DNA of 9,877 nucleotides from Verrucomicrobiota bacterium (lineage in GTDB: Bacteria; Verrucomicrobiota; Verrucomicrobiia; Opitutales; Opitutaceae): contig JAEWNN010000138.1 of the NCBI GenBank assembly GCA_023457035.1, positions 1 through 9,877 on the forward strand. The letters are read 5' to 3'. The notes beneath the pieces are model-generated. The model was not told where the DNA came from. It ran no database searches and saw nothing but the letters and a program-made list of their open reading frames with translations. The position numbers and the translations under genes were made by a program. Positions within the stretch are counted from its first letter, which is position 1. Each line of letters begins with the position of its first letter. Of the stretch, positions 5,469-9,877 are shown piece by piece.

Positions 5469-7733
5469 TCAGCTCAGCACGCCACCCTTGCTGGCGTTGG
5501 TCACGAGCTTGCGGTAGCGGGCAAGCCAGCCGTTGAGCTCGCGCGTCACGGGCTGCCAACCGGCGCGGCGCGCCTCGAACGCGGCCTTGTCGACCAAGAT
5601 GTCGATGCGGCGGCCGGGGAAGTCGATGCGCAGGCGGTCGCCGTCGCGGAGCAGACCGATCGGGCCGCCCTCGGCGGCCTCGGGCGAAACGTGGCCGATG
5701 CACGCGCCGGCGGTACCGCCGCTGAAGCGGCCGTCGGTGATGAGCGCGACCTTGTCGCCCAGGCCCATGCCGACGATGTAGCTCGTGGGCGAGAGCATCT
5801 CCTGCATGCCGGGGCCGCCGCGCGGGCCTTCGTTGCGGATGATGACGATGTCGCCGGCCTTCACCTTGCCGGCGAGGATGCCGGCGCAGGCGTCGTCCTG
5901 GCTCTCGAAGATCACCACCGGGCCCTCGAACACGAAGCCGGGGCCGCAGTTGGCCTTGAAGGCGTCCGAGATGCCGGCGGTCTTCACCACGGCACCCTCG
6001 GGCGCGAGGTCTCCGTAGAGGATGGAGAGGCCGCCGTCGGCCGTGTAGGCGCGGTCGGCGGAGCGGATGCAGTGCTGCGCGTCGAAGCGGAACGCCGGGT
6101 CGTACGGCATGAGCCCGGCGGGCTTGGCGACGGCGAAGTTCTTCGGGTCGTAGTCGTGTGTGGCGCGGGCGATGGTGCCCGCGGCATGGAGACGCGGGGC
6201 GCGCAGGAGGCAGGCGATCTGCTTCGCGCCGGTCTTCTCGTACTTCCAGATGACGAGCACGGGCGTGCCGCGGACTTCGCCCAGCTCGGCGCGGACGAGG
6301 CCGCGGAACTCGACGAACTTCGGCTTCAGGCCGGCCTCGATTTCGGCGGCGCCGCGCCAAGTGTTCTCGGCGTCGACCTCGAGCTCGCCCTTCGCGCCGA
6401 AGACGACGCCGCAGGCCGCGGCGTCGTTGGCGTTGAAGGCGGCCGCGAACCGCCAGAGGGCAATCGCGCGGTCGTCGGCCGGGTGGAAGAGCATCGGCTT
6501 CGGGATGAGGTTGCCGTTCGCGGTGCGGGCGGCGGGGCCCATCTTGTCGGCCGGGTCGAGCACGAGCGCGGAGGCGCCGGACACGTAGGCGATGCGCGCC
6601 TCGGGCGTGCAGGTGGGCGCACGGAGGTCCCAGGCGTCGATGTTCTCGCCGAGGGTCTTGCCGGTGACGGTGAGGCACTCGGTCTTGAGCGCGCCGAGGC
6701 GTTTCAGCTCGCCGAGGATGGTGTGGATGCCGCCGGCGCGGTGGATGTCCTGGATGTGGTAATCGGAGGACGGCGACACCTTGCAGAGGCAGGGGATGCG
6801 GCGGGAGATGGCGTCGATGCGGGCGATGTCGTACTCGATGCCGCCCTCGCGCGCGACGGCGAGGGTGTGGAGCACGGTGTTGGTCGAGCCGCCCATGGCG
6901 ACGTCGAGGCAGAGCGCGTTGTCGAAGGCCTCGAGGGTGGCGATGTCGCGCGGCTTGAGGTCGCGTTTGACGAGCTCGACGATCTGGGCGGCGGCGCGGC
7001 GGTAGAGCTGTTCGCGCTCCTTGGAGACGGCGAGGATGGTGCCGTTGCCCGGGAGGGCGAGGCCGAGCGCCTCGCACAGGCAGTTCATCGAGTTGGCGGT
7101 GAACATGCCCGAGCAGGAACCGCAGGTCGGACAGGCGGACTGCTCCATCTTCAGGAGCTCCTCGGCGGTGATGTTGCCGGTCTGGAGCGCGCCCACGCCC
7201 TTGAAGACGGAGATGAGATCGCTCTTCTGGTCGACCGGGCGGAGGTGCGCGGGGAGCTCGCTGGCGGTGTCGGTGTGCGCGATACCCGCGGCCATCGGGC
7301 CGCCGGAGACAAAGACGGTGGGGATGTTCACGCGCAGGGCGGCCATCATCATGCCCGGGACGATCTTGTCGCAGTTCGGGATGCAGACCATGCCGTCGAA
7401 ACAGTGGGCGCGGAGCATCGTCTCGACGCTGTCGGCGATGAGCTCGCGCGAGGGCAGCGAGTACTTCATACCGGAATGTCCCATGGCGATGCCGTCGTCG
7501 ACGCCGATGGTGTTGAAGATGAAGGGCACGCCGCCCGCCTCGCGCACGAGCCGCTTCACCAGCTGGCCGATCTCGTTGAGGTGCGCGTGGCCGGGGATGC
7601 AGTCGATGTAGCTGTTGCAGATCGCGATGAACGGCTTGTCGAAGTCGGCCTCGGACTCGATCACGCCGGTGGCGCGGAGGAGGCTGCGGTGCGGAGCGCG
7701 TTCAAAGCCTTTCTTGATGATGTCGGAGCGCAT
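5469..7733 (-). CDS. ilvD: Dihydroxy-acid dehydratase with a large internal extra domain
   Basis: IlvD dehydrates 2,3-dihydroxy acids to 2-keto acids, a shared step of valine, leucine and isoleucine synthesis, using an Fe-S cluster and Mg2+. The start MRSDIIKKGFERAPHRSLL is typical. Conserved blocks include PGHAHL (48-53), CIPNCDK (117-123; C121 cluster ligand, D122 and K123 Mg ligands), CPTCGSCSGM (201-210), MGGSTNTVLH (280-289), GGLSILYGDLAP (567-578), GPRGGPGMQE (636-645) and GRFSGGT (668-674, catalytic serine S671). PGH rather than PCN suggests the E. coli-like class. At 754 residues it is about 138 longer than E. coli IlvD (616); the excess lies between GKTLGEN (358-364) and CIRSADRAYTADGG (555-568). 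The frame stays open upstream to 7820, but the ATG at 7733 gives the family N-terminus. It is preceded by CCATCACC, with no Shine-Dalgarno. All core motifs are intact, so it should be active. Confidence 0.96.
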   Translation of the reverse strand: MRSDIIKKGFERAPHRSLLRATGVIESEADFDKPFIAICNSYIDCIPGHAHLNEIGQLVKRLVREAGGVPFIFNTIGVDDGIAMGHSGMKYSLPSRELIADSVETMLRAHCFDGMVCIPNCDKIVPGMMMAALRVNIPTVFVSGGPMAAGIAHTDTASELPAHLRPVDQKSDLISVFKGVGALQTGNITAEELLKMEQSACPTCGSCSGMFTANSMNCLCEALGLALPGNGTILAVSKEREQLYRRAAAQIVELVKRDLKPRDIATLEAFDNALCLDVAMGGSTNTVLHTLAVAREGGIEYDIARIDAISRRIPCLCKVSPSSDYHIQDIHRAGGIHTILGELKRLGALKTECLTVTGKTLGENIDAWDLRAPTCTPEARIAYVSGASALVLDPADKMGPAARTANGNLIPKPMLFHPADDRAIALWRFAAAFNANDAAACGVVFGAKGELEVDAENTWRGAAEIEAGLKPKFVEFRGLVRAELGEVRGTPVLVIWKYEKTGAKQIACLLRAPRLHAAGTIARATHDYDPKNFAVAKPAGLMPYDPAFRFDAQHCIRSADRAYTADGGLSILYGDLAPEGAVVKTAGISDAFKANCGPGFVFEGPVVIFESQDDACAGILAGKVKAGDIVIIRNEGPRGGPGMQEMLSPTSYIVGMGLGDKVALITDGRFSGGTAGACIGHVSPEAAEGGPIGLLRDGDRLRIDFPGRRIDILVDKAAFEARRAGWQPVTRELNGWLARYRKLVTNASKGGVLS
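6129..6482 (-). other. Extra domain inside IlvD (residues about 418-535), NTF2/SnoaL-like by pattern
   Basis: This in-frame part of ilvD has no counterpart in standard dihydroxy-acid dehydratases. It begins with a helix containing LWRFAAAFNANDAAA (426-440), then ENTWRGAAEIEAGL (456-469), a strand pair AELGEVRGTPVLVIWKYE (482-499), and ends with QIACLLR (505-511) and GTIARATHDYDPKNF (519-533). The order of an AFNANDAAA-type helix, a W-RG-A-EI turn, an EVRGTPVLVIW strand and a final G-x-I-x-R strand resembles SnoaL-like NTF2 domains, such as those at the C-terminus of some ECF sigma factors. This is recognition by pattern, without a search. Flanking residues 371-417 and 536-550 are also atypical, so the divergent segment is near 180 residues (6084-6623). 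Base composition is like the rest of the gene. Confidence 0.55.
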
Positions 7734-7884
7734 GGTGATGGAAGACAACGAGACGGTGAAAAACGGAAGGGACAGCGATAGCGAGTGGCGGCGGTTTTGC
7801 CACCAAGGAAAACGGCGCAACAGGATGGGAAGAAAAGGTCCGGCGGCTAGTCACCCATCGGAAGATTGGCATTTCCCACCGTGA

Positions 7885-8388
7885 TCAGGAAACCTTCCCG
7901 TGATCGTGGTTCTCTAGCCATCGCTTCGCATACGTCTCGATCAAGTGTTCGATATTCGATCGGTCGGCGCCGCTCCAGTACCATTGGACCTCCTGAGACT
8001 CCAAATCCCACTTCGCGTGGTACAGGCGATAGAAGTCCGCCAATTCACGATCATAGCCACGCGCGATGTGGAGATCGGCAAGCCGCTCCAATGCAGCTTT
8101 GCTCCCGAGCTCTCCACTCAGCATTCCCCGCAAAACTGAAGCAATGAAGAAGCGGATGTGCGCTTCTTGGGAAAGGGGAGAAATCCCAATCTCAACGAAA
8201 GCCGCCGCATAGAGCCGGCGGATTTCTTCGGGATCATGTGGTGGCTCAAGGCCGGCGAGTATTCGCAGGCTACGCGAGTCAAAGCCGGCGGCAAGTGCTT
8301 CGACGGCCCATTCGACAACAGCCTCCATTTCCAGGAGTCCAAGGCTGTAGCCTGCTTGGACTTCGTAGGTGCGCGGGGGAAGGTCCAC
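7885..8388 (-). CDS. Hypothetical protein, lower GC than its neighbours
   Basis: A 167-residue acidic, mostly helical protein with no signal peptide or membrane segment. It starts with GTG at 8388 (DLPPRTYEVQAGYSLGLLEM) and ends ENHDHGKVS. I recognise no family or catalytic motif. Sampled 60-base stretches here are 55-58% GC against about 73% in an ilvD stretch, so codon choice is less biased and the gene may be a recent arrival or a fast-evolving accessory gene. It sits 42 bases after the decarboxylase gene and 151 bases before ilvD, all on the minus strand. No Shine-Dalgarno precedes the GTG; an internal ATG at codon 21 is a possible but shorter start. The 151-base gap to ilvD (7734-7884) is pyrimidine-rich on the minus strand and shows no obvious promoter or terminator. 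Confidence 0.7.
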   Translation of the reverse strand: MDLPPRTYEVQAGYSLGLLEMEAVVEWAVEALAAGFDSRSLRILAGLEPPHDPEEIRRLYAAAFVEIGISPLSQEAHIRFFIASVLRGMLSGELGSKAALERLADLHIARGYDRELADFYRLYHAKWDLESQEVQWYWSGADRSNIEHLIETYAKRWLENHDHGKVS

Positions 8389-8430
8389 TGAGGAAGGAAT
8401 AGTCTGCCACCGGCGACAACGCCGCCCCCA

Positions 8431-9570
8431 TCACCGATTCACGTGCACGATCTTGGCGGGGGGGATGCCGTTGAAGTAGGTCGACGAGGCGGCGCTGTAG
8501 GCGCCGATGTTCTCGCTGTAGACGAGGTCGCCGCGCTCGAGCGAGGGAAGGTTCTCGGCCATCGAGACGACGTCGAGCGCGTCGCAGGTCGGGCCGAAAA
8601 CGGCGCTGAGCTGCGTGGCGCCCTTCTTGAAGGCTTTGATCGGATAGTGGAGATGGTCGAAGATGACGCCGGAGTACGTGTGGTAGACGCCGTCGTTGAT
8701 GTAGTAGCACGGCTTGCCGTCGCGGATGGCCTTGCCCACGACACGCGAGACGGCGTAGCCGGCAGTGGCGACCATGAAGCGGCCCGGCTCGGCGAGGATC
8801 TCGATGTCCTTCGGAAAGAGGCGGTCGATCTCGGTGTTGATGACCTTCGCGAGTTCGCGGAACGGCTTCACGGTGGCGTCATACGGCGCGGGGAAACCGC
8901 CGCCGATGTCGACGAGGTTCATCTTCTTGTAGCCGCGGTCCTGCGCTTCCTTGAAAATGTTGGCCGTGAGCGCGAGCGCCTGGACGTAGTTCTCGAAGTT
9001 CGTGGTCTGGCTGCCGACGTGGAAGCTGACGCCCTCGACGGTGAGGCCGACGCGGTCGGCCTCGAGGATCATGTCGACGGCCTCGCCGGGCGAGGCGCCG
9101 AACTTCGAGGACAGCTCGACCATCGCACCTGTGTTGGGGACCTTCAGGCGGAGGGCGAGGCCGGCATTGGGCGCGTGCTTCTTGATCTTGTGGATCTCCT
9201 CGACGTTGTCGAAGGTCACGAGGGGCTTGTACTTGTCGAGCTGCTCGAGGGTGGCCTCCGGCTTGATCGGGTTGGCGTAGATGATCTTGTCCCAGATCCA
9301 GTCCTGCCGCTGCCTGGCCGGCATGCCCTTGATGTTCTCATACACCGTGTTGAACTCGGGCATCGAGGCGACATCGAAGCTGGCGCCCTCCTTGAAGAGC
9401 GTCTGCACGATCTCGGGGAGCGAGTTGGCCTTCACGGCGAAGTAGGCCTGCACGCGGGGCAGGTGGCGCTTGAAGGTGCGGTAGTTCTTCCGGAGCTCGT
9501 CGTGGTCGACGATGAAGAGCGGCGTGCCGTGTTCCTGGGCGAGCTTCTGGAGTTGGGCCTTCGAGATCAT
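8431..9570 (-). CDS. Fold-III PLP-dependent ornithine (or lysine/ornithine) decarboxylase
   Basis: A 379-residue member of the eukaryotic-type ornithine/diaminopimelate/arginine decarboxylase superfamily. It probably converts ornithine to putrescine in the cytoplasm, opening polyamine synthesis. PLP binds K47 in YFAVKANS; H184 in HVGSQ should stack on the ring; DIGGGFP (221-227) and EPGRFMVA (261-268) hold the phosphate. From the partner subunit of the dimer come C329 and D330 in FGPTCDALD; D330 and D293 (INDGVY) match the two aspartates that bind the distal amine in T. brucei ODC. SSKFGA (154-159) is the specificity-helix region; it does not settle ornithine versus lysine. Length and retained C329 argue against diaminopimelate or carboxynorspermidine decarboxylase. 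The ATG at 9570 is preceded by CCATCACCAC, without a Shine-Dalgarno. Confidence 0.9.
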   Translation of the reverse strand: MISKAQLQKLAQEHGTPLFIVDHDELRKNYRTFKRHLPRVQAYFAVKANSLPEIVQTLFKEGASFDVASMPEFNTVYENIKGMPARQRQDWIWDKIIYANPIKPEATLEQLDKYKPLVTFDNVEEIHKIKKHAPNAGLALRLKVPNTGAMVELSSKFGASPGEAVDMILEADRVGLTVEGVSFHVGSQTTNFENYVQALALTANIFKEAQDRGYKKMNLVDIGGGFPAPYDATVKPFRELAKVINTEIDRLFPKDIEILAEPGRFMVATAGYAVSRVVGKAIRDGKPCYYINDGVYHTYSGVIFDHLHYPIKAFKKGATQLSAVFGPTCDALDVVSMAENLPSLERGDLVYSENIGAYSAASSTYFNGIPPAKIVHVNR

Positions 9571-9634
9571 GTGGTGATGGGAAAGTGGGAAGGAGTGAGT
9601 AGCGGGTGGCGCGGAGGGCGCAAGCGGATCAATG

Positions 9635-9679
9635 GGCGCCGGTGGTCACGATCCGGCGCCGGCCACGTTTCGCGTGGCC
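9635..9679. repeat. Two adjacent hairpins upstream of the decarboxylase gene
   Basis: GGCGCCGG (9635-9642) can pair with CCGGCGCC (9653-9660) around a 10-base loop. Immediately after, GGCCACG (9661-9667) can pair with CGTGGCC (9673-9679) around TTTCG. Both lie in the 185-base gap between 9571 and 9755, upstream of the decarboxylase start on the minus strand, so a transcript read through from the right would carry them in its leader. Neither has a T-run, so they are not clear terminators. No convincing promoter was seen in this gap. Confidence 0.4.
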
Positions 9680-9691
9680 CGGATGGAGAAG

Positions 9692-9717
9692 AGGCCAGGT
9701 CGAGGACGACCTGGCCT
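9692..9717 (-). terminator. Hairpin terminator of the gene at the right edge
   Basis: AGGCCAGGTCG (9692-9702) pairs perfectly with CGACCTGGCCT (9707-9717) around a four-base loop. On the minus strand the stem is followed by CTTCTCCATCC, pyrimidine-rich but without a T-run. It lies 38 bases past the stop codon of the minus-strand gene ending at 9756. The stem is certain; termination strength is uncertain because the tail is weak. Confidence 0.55.
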
Positions 9718-9755
9718 GCGGTGACGGGAAACGGGATCCAAACTCGCGAACGGCC

Positions 9756-9877
9756 TCAGTCGCCGGCCTTCACGAGGAAATTCTTGAACTGCCACGGGTC
9801 CCGGAAGTCCATGTCGGGCTTGCCGGCGCCCTTGAACGCCGGCGTGTAGTCGCGCAACGGCGTCCAGTCGGACGGCG
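9756..9877 (-). CDS. C-terminal end of an unidentified protein (truncated by the window)
   Basis: Only the last 39 residues are visible, including DWTPLRDYTPAF and DFRDPWQFKNFLVKAGD before a TGA stop. The codons are GC-rich at the third position, and a perfect 11-base-pair hairpin follows the stop, which together support a genuine gene end. It lies upstream of the ornithine decarboxylase on the same strand, so a polyamine-related protein is a reasonable guess from context. I do not recognise the tail well enough to name a family. Confidence 0.6.
   Translation of the reverse strand, partial: PSDWTPLRDYTPAFKGAGKPDMDFRDPWQFKNFLVKAGD

Noticed and set aside
6129..6482. The extra ilvD segment as a frameshift or assembly artefact
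   Set aside because: The frame is continuous, has the same base composition as the flanks, contains no stop, and encodes an ordered, domain-like sequence.
3877..7077. Very long minus-strand open frame (1066 codons) across the ligase and part of ilvD
   Set aside because: Its translation is rich in arginine, alanine, proline and histidine with no motif. It is antisense to the ligase and in a wrong frame of ilvD, both of which have unmistakable family motifs. Long shadow frames are common in GC-rich DNA.
5346..7781. Plus-strand open frame of 811 codons opposite ilvD
   Set aside because: It mirrors ilvD on the other strand, with repetitive valine, glutamate, aspartate and glycine and no recognisable domain.
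7734..7820. In-frame upstream extension of ilvD (29 codons)
   Set aside because: The extra residues are serine- and leucine-rich and unlike IlvD N-termini; the ATG at 7733 starts exactly at the family's usual N-terminus.
8443..9849. Plus-strand open frame of 468 codons opposite the decarboxylase
   Set aside because: It is antisense to a clear ornithine decarboxylase and has low-complexity composition without motifs.
1..9877. tRNA, rRNA, CRISPR array, insertion sequence or prophage genes
   Set aside because: No cloverleaf-like intergenic segment, no regularly spaced direct repeats, and no transposase or integrase motif was seen on either strand.

Overview
The window is dense, GC-rich bacterial chromosome (sampled lines reach about 70% GC or more) made almost entirely of housekeeping genes. 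Few starts have a convincing Shine-Dalgarno sequence, and several have CACC just before the ATG. Together with the protein mix (BRCT-less NAD ligase with a leader, SufE, E. coli-type IlvD with a large insert, fold-III ornithine decarboxylase) and purine-rich intergenic repeats of an AACGAAG type, this suggests a Verrucomicrobiota member, probably Opitutales-like. That assignment is inference. There is no tRNA, rRNA, CRISPR array, integrase or transposase.

Layout. Positions 1-614 (minus) hold an ArsR-family metalloid/metal sensor followed by the start of an ArsP/UPF0718-type permease. A 22-base operator-like site sits before each gene, so this reads as a self-regulated efflux unit. Positions 670-2583 (plus) hold a CNNM/CorC-type membrane protein with CBS domains and a DUF2062 membrane protein 3 bases after it. 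Positions 2614-3307 (minus) hold sufE followed by a small cysteine-rich protein. A 284-base divergent gap (3308-3591) carries an imperfect inverted repeat. Positions 3592-5412 (plus) encode a LigB-like NAD-dependent DNA ligase with an apparent signal peptide and no BRCT domain. A strong hairpin at 5420-5452 separates it from the convergent ilvD (5469-7733). Next, all on the minus strand, come an unrecognised lower-GC gene (7885-8388), an ornithine/lysine decarboxylase (8431-9570), a hairpin-rich gap (9571-9755), and the C-terminal end of another protein (9756-9877).

Function. The genes form small separate modules: metal resistance, ion-transport-like membrane proteins, Fe-S sulfur transfer, DNA nick sealing, branched-chain amino acid synthesis (IlvD is itself an Fe-S enzyme) and polyamine synthesis. 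No single new multi-gene system is evident. The most unusual item is dihydroxy-acid dehydratase: at 754 residues it is far longer than usual and carries, in frame between two conserved blocks, an extra domain that resembles an NTF2/SnoaL-like fold. The exported-looking LigB-type ligase and the paired ArsR sites are next in interest.
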